A stretch of 64,000 bases of DNA from Pelobates cultripes. Its lineage: Eukaryota; Chordata; Amphibia; Anura; Pelobatidae. Location of the stretch: positions 326,402,243-326,466,242 of the forward strand of contig OW240913.1 of the NCBI GenBank assembly GCA_933207985.1, in the 5' to 3' direction. How positions within the stretch are numbered: position 1 is the stretch's first letter; each line of letters begins with the position of its first letter. The notes under the pieces are model-generated. The model ran no database searches and was not told the DNA's origin. It saw only the letters and a list, made by a program, of their open reading frames with translations. This document shows, piece by piece, positions 22,978-35,800 of the stretch. Made by a program: the position numbers and the translations under genes.

Positions 22978-25924
22978 TTTTTTTAACCAACTTTATTTGT
23001 GTCATCAAATCGTTTACAGCAGTACAATTAGTAGGTAACAAGAGATATACGCAGTCCTCGCTTAAACATGGTCAGCCATCTTATCAAATATGTATTAAAG
23101 AGTTATCTTTACCATTAAACCATGTATAATGCTTTTAGCAGAGTGTGTAGGAGTCATCACCGCATGGGTATAACATATAGAATATCTTCAACTAGTCTGA
23201 GTGACCCGGTCAGTGATAGTATGGCTTGGATCAAGAAGCCATGTTGGGAACATAGGTTCCAATAGTATATTCTAGGCGCGTAGGTAAGTATGATTTACTG
23301 TACATCATAGTCTTAGAGCTGTATGTGTCTGATGAGTATGTATGAGGGAGATTAAGGTTAGACCTCAGTTGGTGCCATTTATGGTGGGCGTGTATAATAT
23401 TTGTATTTCCCATGGGATCATGTGGGTATTGACGCCTGTCTTGATGGCTCATGGGTGTAGGTGCACAGTGAAACTCTTAGATGCCATAGGGTTGATCATG
23501 CGGTACCCGTCCACTTCGTCTTTGAGTGTATTAGCATTTGAGGTCAGTACGGCCGAGGCCTAGAGGTAGAGTGAAGCTAGAGTATGGGAAATAGTGGGTA
23601 GAGAGGGGAGTGAGGTGTTAGGTCAGAGAGAGGAGACGAGAGAGAGGAGATAGGGAGAAGAGGGGAGAGAGAAGAAGAGAGAGAGAGAGAGAGAGAAAAA
23701 AGGGGGGAGGAGGAGAGGGGAGGAGAAGGTATACATCGCGCAGGGCGGCAGTGCCCAGTCCCGGGTGTGGGAGGGGGTCCCCTATGGACGCACCTCTCCC
23801 CGTGCCCTCTCCACTATATATGTCAACCACGGACGCCACCTCTCCACATGTTTCTCCTCTGTACCCAACAGCGAAGCCTGTATCGATTCCGCTGTGTATA
23901 TCTCTTCCACGCGTTCCATCCAGTTCCCTATTGCCAGAGTTACGTCTTGCTTCCAGTATAGCGGGATTACAGCCTTGGCGGCATTCAGCAGGTGTCGAAG
24001 GATAGATTTCCTGTAGACCCCAATGGTGTCTGTTGTGGAGTGTAGGAGGGCTGTCTCCACATTGAAGCCTCCGTCTGTCCCCAGGATCTCCTCTGTTTTT
24101 TGTTTTACTTCATTCCAGAACGGCGTGATGCGTGGGCAATCCCACCATTTGTGCATCACCATTCCTTGTCCTTCTCCGCATCTCCAACATGTATCAGGTA
24201 CGGTGGGAAAGATTCTGTGCAACTTATCAGGTGTTCTGTACCAGAGCGACAAGAGCTTGTAGTTAGATTCCTGGTAGTGAGAACTCGATGAGCATTTATG
24301 GTAGAGGAGAAGGATCTTCTCCCATTGAGCCGCTGTAAATGACTTATCCAGGATGCGTTCCCATCGACGTCAAAAGGTGTAGTTGTTTCCAAGATGTCCT
24401 ACGAGCAGGTGTTGGTATATAAGGGAGATTGACTTGTCCAGATTGGTTTTGTGGACACATAGTGCCTCGAACCATGACAGTTCTCGGTGGAGGATTTCCT
24501 TGTGTGGTTTATTATGTGGTATCTGTATCACTGGGCTTGGTGATGGGGAGAGGTGTGGGGCTCTTCTGATACTATCCCATGTTTTCAGTGTCTGTGCCAC
24601 CGTGGAAGAAGGGTCGAGGATCACCTGCGAGGGTCTCTTCGAGTTCCAAATCGCAGTGAGAAGGGACGGGCGTGTGTGACATTAATCCAAAGCAATCCAC
24701 TGTTTGTGTGTCGGGTGGGTATGCCACTCCAAGACCCGCTGTAGCACCATTGCATGATGATATTTGCATTGATCCAGGAGCGCCAATCCACCCCATACTC
24801 GTGGCAGGCATAAGATCTCTTGTCGGAGTCTCGCCTGTCCCCCGTTCCAAACGAACCTGAACATTGCGGAGCGGAGGGATGTAAAGTATGCTGTCGGTAG
24901 GGCTAGTGGAATCGTTTGGTAGAGGTAGTGGATCCGAGGTAATACGTTCATTTTAAGGATTGCAATTCGGCCGAACCATGATATATGTGGATAAGACCAC
25001 TTCTTTAGGTCCTGTTGTATTTTTTTAAGTAAGGGTAGGAAATTTGCCCGGTACATGTCTCTCAGGCCCCTAGTGAGAGCCGTTCCCAGGTACTGCATGT
25101 GGTCCGTACACCAAAGAAATGGAAATCGGTGCTTCAGTGCAGTGGCCTGGGCCATTGGGACCGTGACATTTAGTATTTCACATTTGGACATGTTCAACTT
25201 GAACCCTGAGATCTCTCCGTATGTCTCGAACATTTCCACCATGCGAGGTAAGGTAGTCTCGGGGTTTTTAATAAAAAACAGAAGATCATCCGCATACGCC
25301 GCCACTTTATGTGGTGTACCCATATTGGGGAAGCCCCTGATCTCCTCTGATCTGCGTACCGCCTCCAGGAATGGCTCGAGAGTGAGGGCAAACAACATAG
25401 GAGAGAGTGTGCATCCCTGCCGTGTTCCATTTCAGATCTGGAAGGACTCTGTGAGTGCTCCATTCACTCTCACTTTAGCACTGGGAAAACGGTACAATGC
25501 CCCTATCCATTGAAGCATGTTCCCTTCAAAGCCCAGTTCCCTAAGGGTATCCATAAGGAACGACCAGTCCACCCGGTCGAATGCTTTCTCAGCATCTGTT
25601 GATAGTAGTAAGATTTTGTCTTCTGATTTTTTCACCAGGTGTTGGATGGACAAGACTCTAAGAGTGCTGTCCCTGGCTTCTCGTCCAGGGATGAATCCCG
25701 TTTGATCTGGATGGACTAGTTTCGGCAGCACAGCTCCTATTCTGGCTGATAGTATCTTAGTGAGCAGCTTCACATCTACATTAAGCAAGGAGATCGGTCT
25801 GTAACTGCCACACAAAGTGGGGTCCTTCCCTGGCTTTGGGAGTGGGAGCACTGCGATGGAAGCTGCTAGTGACTCCTGGTGAAACTGGGCGTCCGTGATA
25901 AGAGCGTTGAAGGCGCTGGTAAGT
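22978..25924 (-). mobile_element. 5'-truncated L1-like LINE with target duplication
   Basis: CAAAGCTCAT occurs at 22968-22977 and 25925-25934. A T run follows the left copy, which is the poly-A tail of a minus-strand insertion. AATAAA (minus strand, about 22997-22992) precedes the tail. The body holds ORF2 from the reverse transcriptase fingers to the C-terminus and an approximately 800-nt 3' UTR with a purine-rich tract on the plus strand (about 23630-23720, AGAGAG repeats). The 5' end is missing upstream of the RT domain. Confidence 0.85.
23782..25920 (-). pseudogene. L1-like ORF2 (reverse transcriptase), three stops
   Basis: One continuous frame on the minus strand carries KPGKDPTLCGSYRPISLLNV, the TDAEKAFDRVDW block (first catalytic Asp), then AYADDLLFF (YADD active site at about 25300-25285), then GFKLNMSKCEIL. 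Near the C-terminus is the zinc knuckle CWRC...HKWWDCPRI (about 24190-24130). The frame is broken only by in-frame stops: a TGA at about 25432, where the family usually has Trp, one at about 24682 and one at about 24370. I saw no frameshift. The endonuclease domain is absent through 5' truncation. Recently dead. Confidence 0.9.
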
Positions 25925-25934
25925 CAAAGCTCAT

Positions 25935-26433
25935 CTTTTTAACCAAGGGCTTAAAGTATATTAGTTACTGATTAATGCTAACATCCAAAGACCAGTAGGA
26001 ATCATATGATAGAAGGTTACATAAAGCTGGTAGCTTATTTGGTTAATGTACCTAATAAGTAAAAGGCTCGATGCCTGACATGGTCAACACAGGATTTTAA
26101 TCTTATTGGTTTGTTCAAATGAGAACAGTAAACTATTTTATTGGTGATGCTTGGTAGAGATCATCATAGGTCAAAATGCTGCCAGGTCCACTATGTGGAT
26201 GAAAAGACAGCATTCACATAAAAGCCATAAAAGTGATGCAGAGCTCATTATTACATTATTACGTAGTGCTAGCTCATTGGCTGAAATAATCAGTTGATAA
26301 CTTGCAGCCAATCAGCTAAGGTCTATACTGCAGGGCTTAGCTCAGACAGAGAGCCTGTTTTCATCACAGTAGTGGAGGAGGGGAGCAGTACACAGTAAAA
26401 CCCAGATCAGAAGGCTAATCATTCTAAAACTGC
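25935..26433. other. Non-coding, no recognised feature
   Basis: AT-rich sequence between the LINE and the MITE; I see nothing assignable. Confidence 0.5.
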
Positions 26434-26926
26434 TTAAAGGACCACTCTAGGCACCCAGACCACTTCAGCTTAATGAAGTGGTCTGGGTGCCAGGTCCTTC
26501 TAGGGTTAACCCATTTTTTTTATAAACATAGCAGTTTCACAGAAACTGCTATGTTTATCAATGGGTTAAGGCTTCCTCCAAATCCTCTAGTGGCTGTCTC
26601 ATTGACAGCCGCTAGAGGCGCGTGCGTGCTTCTCACTGTGAAAATCACAGTGAGAGCACGCCAGCGTCCATAGGAAAGCATTATGAATGCTTTCCTATAG
26701 ATCAAGCTGAATGCTGGCAAGAGCTCTTGCGTACAAGCATTCAGCCGAGCGGATCGGAGGAGGAGAGGAGGCAGAGAGCTCCCCGCCCAGCTGGAAAAGG
26801 TAAGTTTTACCCCTTTCCCCCTTCCAGAGCCGGGCAGGAGGGGGACCCTGAGGGTGGGGGCACCCTCAGGGCACTATAGTGCCAGGAAAACGAGTGTGTT
26901 TTCCTGGCACTATAGTGGTCCTTTAA
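26434..26926. mobile_element. TTAA MITE with hairpin ends, longest copy
   Basis: TTAAAGGACCACTCTAGG at the left, GCACTATAGTGGTCCTTTAA at the right. The left hairpin is ACCCAGACCACTTCA, GCTTAA, then the complement; the right is TGCCAGGAAAAC...GTTTTCCTGGCA. Three more inner hairpins are visible: AGCAGTTTC...GAAACTGCT, CTCTAGTGGCTGTC...GACAGCCGCTAGAG and TCTCACTGTGA...TCACAGTGAGA. The 493-bp copy serves as the reference for the truncated copies at 29798 and 57661. Confidence 0.9.
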
Positions 26927-27970
26927 CTCCTTGCAATGCAAGGGGCTTCAGAGCACACAAGTTGTATTTATTATGGTGCTTAGAAAGTTCCTAGTATGCA
27001 TTCAATAGTTTGGTTGTTTAGAACATTTAACTCTTATTAACTCTTATTTGCTATACTTTGTAACTTTTTTAGACATTTAAAGAGCTACAATGGATGATTT
27101 AAAGGTAGATATGTTGTATAATTTTCTTCTAACGCTAGGCATCGCCATATGGGATCTTGTTTTGCAGAACTTTGGCAAAAAAACAAGGATTTAGTTTCTT
27201 TAGTTTTAAGAACTTTTCATCACTTTTTCCTCCTTGCATAAAAATACAATCTTAACTACTTTACCAGGGAGACTTCAGGTTTGAAAAATAATTGTGTTCG
27301 GTGCCAGTGCCTGCAATTGAAATTAACGTAATTTTAGTTTCAGTCCTGATTCTCACAAAGAAGATTCATTTTCACAAGAAATTCACCTTCTTCTCTGAGC
27401 ACTAAGATTTCCATAGGCAACAGCTGTGTTATTTGAGTTTAGGCTTCCTGTTACTACATACAGCAACAGCGGCACAGACACAAATCATTACCCCAGAACC
27501 AAATTTAGGAAAGCAGTCTCCAGTAACCTCTTGTGTATTTTTATTGTTCAAGTGTCTCTCTGTATTTAACCTGGATTAACTACTTATAGAAAAGAACAAA
27601 GTTAAGGTCGTGCCAAAGAACATCCTAAAAGAGACAGTAATGCTTCAAAGTAATTTCCATGTATACAAAAGAGAACATCATAGCACATCATGCACACATG
27701 CAATATTTACGAAGCAGACCTGTTTTACTTTGATGGCACAGTCAAGTATACATTGTTACAGAAGTCTATGAAAGGCCGTTTGTTTATTCCCTTCTGCAGA
27801 TTTTCTGGTCACTGACCATTACCTGAATTCTGACTGGTTGACTGTGTGAATCCACCAAACAGGCAGTGTGAACTCAACTTTGATTTCCAGGCCAGTTGTT
27901 CCCCTGTCTCCACCTGCTGAATTCTTCTAAAAGTATTTAATTCCTTTCATTAAATAAGTAAAAACAAATG
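26927..27970. other. Non-coding, no recognised feature
   Basis: Unique-looking AT-rich DNA without long frames or repeats that I can assign. Confidence 0.5.
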
Positions 27971-28149
27971 TTAAAGAAACACTTGAGGCACTATAACCAC
28001 TGCAGTTCACTGTAGTGGTTATGGTACCAGGAGTGCCCAGGCGCCATCTTATACTAGAATGATTTTATAAATTACCTGGGCCCCAGCAGGTGCCTATGGC
28101 TGCTCTCCCCGCTTCCAGTTAGCCCGCTTCCAGTTAGCTTAGGAACAGG
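27971..28149. mobile_element. TTAA-type MITE left part
   Basis: TTAAAGAAACACTTGAGGC followed by a hairpin (ATAACCACTGCAGTTCACTGTAGTGGTTAT at about 28001-28030; loop near the middle). The right side is cut by the hAT element beginning at 28150. A duplicated CCCGCTTCCAGTTAGC lies just before the junction. Confidence 0.6.
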
Positions 28150-29737
28150 CAGGGCTGATGCTAGATTATTTTGCACCCCAGCCAAGACCAGTTATTTCTC
28201 CTCCTCCCTCCCCCCCCAAAATACTAAATTGCTGACGTCAATTTTTAAAAACAGATTTGTAGAAAAAATTCAAAGCATAACACTTGAAATTACTAAATTC
28301 ATTATACAAGATCACTTCCTTCCAGCTCTGGGAAAAAGTGGGGGGAGGGAGGGTAACTTGTTACAATGTTTGTTTATTTTTTTTTTTTTATAAGGGCACT
28401 TTTTTATTATTTCTATACTTTGTAGGAATAATAAAAAAGTGCCATTATAAATAAAATTTTATTTCCATGACATCCACACTTTGGGAAACACAGGCACCAT
28501 TACAAGTTAAAAATGCATAGTAATTTTCAATTTAATTAATTACAACATGGCATGATCTAATAACATGAGTAGACGCAGGGATCCTCTTGACCTCCCTGCT
28601 GGTGACTGCCTTGAGTTCCGCATGTGGGGACTGACTCAGTGGGATGAAGTGATGTTGCGAAACTGTGATGTGCATCTTGGGAACAGTGTGGTTTATGGAG
28701 AAGCTAGCCCTGCAGAGATGCTGTGCTCATGGGCGTAACTAGGAATCACATGGCCCCAGTGCAAGAATCAAAGAATGGCCTCTCTTACACTCTCACTGAT
28801 ACACATAGACCGTATGTGTGTGAGTGTGTGTGTGTTAGTGAGTGTATGTCAGACACACAGTCACTACAGGACACACTGTTAACCAAAACACTTTCACTTG
28901 TAGACACCCGTCACTCACTGACAGACACACACACACTCTCAGATACACCTACACTGACATACACACTGACTGATACACGCACTCACTTAAAGACACACAC
29001 TGACATTCACACTCTCACTGTTTTGACACACAGTGACAGCCATACACCTTTACTGATAGAGAGATACACTCATTAACAAACAGACACACTCATTAATTTG
29101 ACACACAGATGGACACACCGACAAACACACTCACTGACAGATACACACACTGACAGGAACACTCACTGACAGAGAAACTCACTGGGAGACACACACTTAT
29201 TGACAGACACACAGTCACTGACATACACACACACTCACTGACACACACACACTCTCTATGACAAAATCACTGGCACACACTCACGGATTCGACCCATTTA
29301 CACATACAGATTCTCTCACACATATTTACAAATTAACTTTACTTATAGTACATTTTTTTTGAGTCTCACCCAGTCTCCATAACTTTGGGAGAGCTGGTGT
29401 GGGTCCCCTACCTGGGATATAGTTTACTTTCCTTATGTCTAGTGTGGGGTTGCCTGAATCTCTTCCCCTCTGCTCCCTCGCGTTTAGTGATGCTGTGGCT
29501 GGAGTGATATCATATTCTGACTGACAGCATCAAAACTCCCTCACCGCGCATGTTCAGCCCTGCCCAGGACACACTGCATTTCAGCAGTTCAAGTAAGAAA
29601 GTGCCTACTCTTCCTTAATGAACAGACAGCCACCTCCAGACTGAACACAGGAGACCTCAACAACCACTGTAGTTTCACCACAGGCTGCACCCTGGCAGCT
29701 GTGCACCCTAGTTTTCCTAGTGGTAGCACCAGCCCTG
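28150..29737. mobile_element. hAT-like element with internal CA array
   Basis: Left end CAGGGCTGATGCTA; right end in reverse CAGGGCTGGTGCTA. Flanks are GGAACAGG and GTCTCAGG, only 5 of 8 alike, so the duplication is decayed or the boundary shifted. Inside are a hairpin around a 17-bp arm (GGCACTTTTTTATTATT, 28395-28443), a second hAT-like start at about 28729 (CATGGGCGTAACTAGG), an ACACACTCACTGACAG-type array (about 28790-29300) and a diverged copy of the GATGCTG...ATATCAT core at about 29488. The 117-codon frame at 28723 is the array, not a gene. Confidence 0.65.
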
Positions 29738-29797
29738 GTCTCAGGCAATTCTTAAATGCTTTGATACATAGGCCTTGCTAGATAGGGTTTTTGGAAC

Positions 29798-30187
29798 TTA
29801 AAGGACCACTCTAGGCACCCAGACCACTTCAGCTTAATGAAGTGGTCTGGGTGCCTGGTCCTTCTAGGGTTAACCCATTTTTTAATAAACATAGCAGTTT
29901 CAGAGAAACTGCTATGTTTATCAATGGTTAACCTTCCCTAATCCTCTAGTGGCTGCTCGATATTGACAGCCACTAGAGGCTATGCGTTTCTCACTGTGAT
30001 TTTCACAGTGAGAGCACGCCAGCGTCCATAGGAAAGCATTATGAATGCTTTCCTATGTGACCGGCTGAATGCGCGCGCAGCTCTTGCCGCGTGTGCGCAT
30101 TCAGCCGGCGGGGAGGATCGGAGGAGGAGAGGAGGCAGAGAGCTCCCCGCCCAGCGCTGGAAAAAGGTAAGTTTTTACCCCTTTTCC
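29798..30187. mobile_element. TTAA MITE, truncated right
   Basis: Same left end and inner hairpins as the 26434 copy, collinear up to GGTAAGTTTTTACCCCTTTT, then lost at about 30187. The right hairpin end is missing, so this copy is probably immobile. Confidence 0.85.
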
Positions 30188-30353
30188 ATCATACCACTGT
30201 CCCTGTATTTCAATATATGCAGTCACTTGAAAAACACACCTTTAATACGGCAATGTCCCTGATGCAAGCTGTCTGAAGAACTGCTCACATCACTAATATA
30301 CAGAGTATCGGTAACAATGAGAAGATAATAACCATGCAAAGATAGATCTAGTC

Positions 30354-31406
30354 CAGTGATGGCGAACATTTTTGAGCCCAAGTGCCCACACCCCGATACA
30401 AACCAACTTTTTTTCCTCAAAGTGCCAACACAGCAATTTTACACACTGACACTCTCAGATACACAGACACTCACAGATACACACACACAGACACACACAT
30501 ACTCACAGATACTCACAGTTACACAGACACCCTTAGTGACCTCCCTTCCCCTCCTGTCCTTAGTGCTCTCCCTTACCCTCCTGTCCCTTAGTTCTCTCCC
30601 TTGCCACCCTGCGATCTCCCCTGCCCCACTGTCCCTTAGTGTTCTCCCCTACCCCTCTGTCCCTTAGTGCTTTCTTTCCTCCCCTCCCTTAGAGCTGTCC
30701 CCTCTGTCCTTAGAGCTCTCCCCTGCCCCCTGTCCCTTAGTTGTCTCTCCTCTCCCCTCCTCCTTAGTGGTCTCTCCTCTCCCCCCCTTTAGTGGTCACT
30801 CCTCTCCCCCCTTATTGGTCTCTCCTCTCCCCCCTTAGTGGTCTCTCCTCTCCCCATTTAGTGGTCACTCCTCTCTCCCACACCCTTTGTGGTCTCTCCT
30901 CTCCCCTCCTTTAGTGGTCACTCCTCTTTCCCCACCCCCTTAGTGGTCTCTCCCCCCTTTAGTAGTCTCTCCTCTCCCCCCCTTTAGTGGCCACTATTCT
31001 CCCCCACCCCTTAGTGGTCTCTCCTTTCTCTCCCCCTTTGGTGGTCTCTCCCTCCCTTTTAGTGTCCCTCTCTCCCCCTCCCGTTGGTGCTAACCTCCCT
31101 CCCTGTTGTGCCTCTACCTCCCTGTGTAGCGTGACCAGGCAGCGCGGACCGCGGAACCGGAGCTTCTGTTTCCTGTATCTGGACGGACTGAAAGGAAGTG
31201 CACTTCCTTTCAGTCTGGCCAGGTACAGGAAACTGAAGTTCATGTACCGTGGTCACCCAGCCATGCTACTCAGTCACTGGCAGGAGGGAGCGCTGTGCGC
31301 TTCCCTCCTACCGGGTCACTCAAATCTGGTGCCCTCTGGCGACCAATGGCTGCATGCCCACAGAGAGGGTTCGGCGTGCACGCATGCCATAGGTTTGTCA
31401 TCGCTG
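30354..31406. mobile_element. hAT element, 1053 bp, with 8-bp TSD
   Basis: Left CAGTGATGGCGAACATTTTT and right, in reverse, CAGCGATGACAAACCTATGG. The duplication ATCTAGTC is exact at 30346-30353 and 31407-31414. The interior has a CACAGATACACAGAC array (about 30440-30530), then a CTTAGTGGTCTCTCCTCTCC array (about 30530-31060), then a palindromic GAAAGGAAGTGCACTTCCTTTC at about 31190-31211. No transposase. Frames across it are shadows of the arrays. Confidence 0.92.
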
Positions 31407-31675
31407 ATCTAGTCTGTTTATGACAGATGCATGCCCCCTCGATTGGACCCCTTGGTCCAATTTTGTTGTAAAAAATGCAGGTCTGCTGTGAACAGTCCAG
31501 GGCAGTGTACTTGGTATTCCAAGGTTCATGCTTGTCTTTGTGAAACCAAGAGAGTTGCAACAAATTGTCTTCTAGTGCTGTAAGTTATGAACAATTCATC
31601 AATGTGTTTTTTGATAATCACATAGAATTTTTGCTTACTGCCTTTTTCTACATGATCATGATCAAAAATTGTTAA

Positions 31676-31830
31676 GTCCTATAGATTGTAAGCTCATTTG
31701 AGCAGGGTCCTCTTCAACCTATCATTCCTGTAAGTTTTCTTGTTGTCCTATTTATAGTTAAATCCCTACTCTCATAATATTGTAAAGTGCTACGGAATCT
31801 ATTGGCGCTATATAAATGGCAATAATAATG
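31676..31830 (+). mobile_element. L2-type LINE 3' tail
   Basis: GATTGTAAGCTCATTTGAGC ... GTAAAGTGCTACGGAATCT ... TATATAAATGGCAATAATAA. Only the last 150 nt of the element, matching 11060-11210. Confidence 0.8.
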
Positions 31831-32440
31831 TCTCACATATTTTCAGACATATGCCTCTCTAGTCCCACATATTATTTTAATCAAAACCATTAGTCTGAAA
31901 TGATAAAAAAAAAAAAGCTTTTCAAAGATTAATGTCATAAAATCATAACCCTTGCTAGATCACAGGAGACAATTTGACTACCAAAACATTAATAGATAAA
32001 TCACCATAGACATTTTCAAGATAATAACACACAATGGTAAAAGCAAAATTGTAGTACTGGTGGAGGTAAATTATGTAAACGTCTACATTTTATTAGAAAG
32101 GGGGAATGCATCCAAAATGTACATTTAAAAAGAAATAACAGTGTGTATATAGAAGGAGAGATAAAATGAATGATAAAAAATAACTTTAATGCCTAAAATA
32201 ATATATCACTATGTAGAGGAAAAACATATATATGGGGTTTCAAGGTCAAATGAAAGTTAAGTGGTGGTTTAGCATTGTTATCTGTTTGGCTTTCTCATGT
32301 GTGTTTTCTTTTTTTACAATACTTTTTTTACACTCTATATTTAGTAAAAGTCGCATGTAATAGAACTAGTATTTGATATAATATAAAATTATTAATATCC
32401 TATTATATTTATATAACCCAGAGTACAACTGAAACATGCC
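31831..32440. other. Non-coding, no recognised feature
   Basis: AT-rich sequence with several poly-A or poly-T runs. Nothing assignable. Confidence 0.5.
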
Positions 32441-32852
32441 TTAAAAGGGCACTTCACTGTTCAAAATGCATGCATTTAACTATGCATTTTCCATTGCAAA
32501 GGTTACAGATTTCTTATATGAATCCGTTGGAAGTCCTTCCTTTCTAACCCAGCCCAGACTTTCTGTGGCTGTCTAATCACCGACTGCCCAATTTAGCTCA
32601 ATGAGAAGTCTTTGCAAGGCACTGACCAATAACCTGACTCTTACGTTTAGCTCCACTGACGTAACCCAACCAGGAAGTAACAGGATCGGTTGTGTGATTG
32701 ACAGCCAGGGGTGTAACAAGATTCATTTATAAAAGCCCCAATTTATATTGAAATTTGCACTTTTTGTAAAATGTAAAAAAGAAGACATACTCTACACACA
32801 TAAAACACTTCAACACGTTGAGGTGCTTTATGGGTGTGGAATGTTTCTTTAA
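32441..32852. mobile_element. Putative TTAA element, 412 bp
   Basis: TTAA at both limits. Left end TTAAAAGGGCACTTCACTG with a hairpin AAAATGCATGCATTTAACTATGCATTTT split around 32464-32491. Right end has a hairpin AAACACTTCAACACGTTGAGGTGCTTT before AATGTTTCTTTAA. The ends are hairpin-shaped like the other TTAA families but not identical to each other, so two elements side by side are possible. Confidence 0.5.
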
Positions 32853-35800
32853 TAAATAACGGACTAAATTTGAATATGCATTTTGCAAATACTAACGCAA
32901 CATATCTGTTTGTAATCTGTTTTGTCACTAACTTTTTTTTCCTGATTTTATTATTGCAGTACATTTCCTGAGGGGTGGTGTCATTGTATATGATAATTGT
33001 TTTAAAAAGGTGCCTGTTAACGTGTAACAACATATGCATTGTAATCAATGCAAGAAGGGGTCAAGTGTTGATGGAAAAAGAAAAAAAAAGTGGAAAAAGT
33101 AAAGTTGGAAGCAAAATAGAAGAAGAGACAGAATAAGATTGATATAATGGGGAGATAACATAGAATGGACTAGAATAGTAAAGAACAGGAAACGGAATGG
33201 GGTCAAGAATCTTGATGGGCCTTGGAATAAGGGGAGAGGAATCTGGAATAAATGTTAGTGATCTGGAGACATTGGTGGACTATGGGATATTATGAGACAT
33301 GGAGGAGGACTGAAATAAAGAAATGGCATGCTGGGAGGGAAGGGCCAGGGATTGTGAAGATACATGGAATGATAATCAGGATTTTTAAGTGGGTATACAT
33401 GAAGGTGGGGGAGGAACATGTGACAAGGGAGGTCTGCGTATTTTCCAGTCTGTGTTTCTTAAAGTATGGCTGAGCGTACATCTGGGTTTTACTGTGCGAC
33501 TTTTAGTAGGTCTATGTTTGTTTGTCTGGTGAGCTGTAAGTGTGCATGTGTGTTTTATGAGGCTGCTGAAAGTGTGAACTTATTAAATATGTGCTCAGTT
33601 TTACTCTATGTAGGTTTACGTGTTATATTATGTTTCTGAGAGTCATTCAGTTTATGTTGATGTCCGTAAATTAGTCACTTTAGTACTGGGCATCTATAAG
33701 TAGGCTTCTAAGGAGGAACTGTCACTTCCAGAGAAGTGACAGTTCTTTGTTCCTTCACCCCAATACACGTTATATTACAAGGAGAGCTTTTTTTCAGCTT
33801 TTTCAGACAATTTGCATGCATCCATCTAATGGAGAAATTCAATGCATGCTCATTCGAGCTTGGGATTTTCTACAGCAGTGCAGAGTGTTACTGTTAAGTA
33901 ATGTACATATTTTGCCCTGCCTTGACTGGTAAAGTTTGTACGTTAGTGCCTTAACAAGTAGGAAAATTTTGTTTTTTTTTTACAATGTTTAGTTCTTGTC
34001 TCCATTGAATAATATGCTAACTAGGCATACTGAAATGAAAAATACATGTAAACATTGCGTTCCAGAACACCCATACTACTTGGATACTGGGGGAGGTATT
34101 TCTGCAGTCCGCTTAGTAGTGAAGGGGTTAATATAAATTTGAAACAAAATGGAGCATCTAAAAAAAAAATTATAGGGGATTTTAAATGATTTATTCAATG
34201 GCGCAAATTTAAGAGAAATTCGTTTCCATTTAATCGTCCTATTTCCCTTGTTGATATATGTAAAAAAAATAAGAAATATCAAATATCTTCTTGTTATGTC
34301 TTTAAAAAAAAGTTATAAAAATGTGATCAATAAAATCACTATTTAACTGTACACATGACAATCCACTTTCCTGTGCACATATAACATATATATGTTAAAA
34401 AAAAAAAAAACAAGAGTAGTGTTTCTGCATCTCACTTTAGAGATGAGTGACATATGATTTCACTCTGCATTGTAAATTCCTCAAATGCATTTCTTTTTTA
34501 GAGATACACTGAAACTTATCGGAATTTCTCAAAATGGGAAACCCCTATTTCTAAATTCAAAAGGACTATATAATACATTCCTACTAACTGGCAGGACAAT
34601 GCTGGATTTTTTAGATTCCAAAAAGTTAATTATAGGAAATAAAAGAGATACTGCAGTCAACAGTATGATTTCATAAAAACATATTGTTAGTTTGCAACAG
34701 AAGAATTTTATATTTATGGGCATTTTTTCTTATATGCATTTTAATATACATAGACGTTCCGCTGGTAAGCTTAGCCAAGAGTTTTTAAAAATAAGGTAGC
34801 ATAAAAAATTTGCAAACCCCGGACCGTGTCCATGCCTGTCAGTAAAAATAAGCCAATAATCATTATAATTACTCTCACATGGTAGTTGGTGAAGGAAAAA
34901 AAATAAATAAAAATACTGACAGGTTTTCATGGTCAACAATTGTTTTTAACATCTGTACTCACAATCACCTCCACTGGTACCGATGACCACCACTTAGTAT
35001 TTACTGTACCAATACTTGGATGTACATCAAGAAAGTCAAGTGTTCCATTCATTGCTATATAAACTCCACCAGGACACTATGAAACTTTGCTGAGCGCATG
35101 CACACTTCAACTGAGATTATCAGAGAAAGTTGTCCCTATTGCTTCTAAACACCGGACTTGCCAAATTTCCCAAGTATTTATTGAAAATTACATACATTAT
35201 GATTAAAGATAGGCTTAAATGTATTTAAATATAGAATTATATTTTTATTTTGTTTTTTATTTTATATAAAAGATGTATTAAGAGTTTGTGGTCTTTAACT
35301 TCTCTTTTTCTCTTTACACCTAGACGAGGCAGATGTAATTTATAGTCAGATAGTGACAGGTGGTCATTTTTACCATCAAGTTTGGAAACCAGGTGCTTCT
35401 TAGCACTTTGTGTCTCCAATTAATTTCAAAGGGAGATGTTAAATCTTTTGGCAGCTGCTAATTACCAATCGTTAAATGTTAAGTTTTGTATCATGGAAAC
35501 TGCCAACAATCACTAACAATAACAAAAGCAATTTTAGCGATTACAGATTTGTCGCTAAATGATTGGAACAAGCATGAAAACGAGCCCCATATGTTTTCAA
35601 ACTAAGAAGAATTCCAGCAAACTCAAATAAAATCTAGAGGCACACAAATGCGTTTCATGAATGTCAGCCGTTTTGTTCAGTTCACACGCAACTTAAATCA
35701 TTCAAAATTATTTTAATTTCGGTTTTCTGTTAATGCTTAGTTAAAGAATTCCATTGTCAATGAGAGGATCATATCATTAGGGAAGAATGCTGTAATAGTT

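Noticed and set aside
23751..25705. Plus-strand frames up to 152 codons
   Set aside because: Antisense shadows of the L1 ORF2 on the minus strand.
28723..29076. 117-codon Thr/His-rich frame
   Set aside because: Lies in the CACTGACAGACACACA array of a hAT element.
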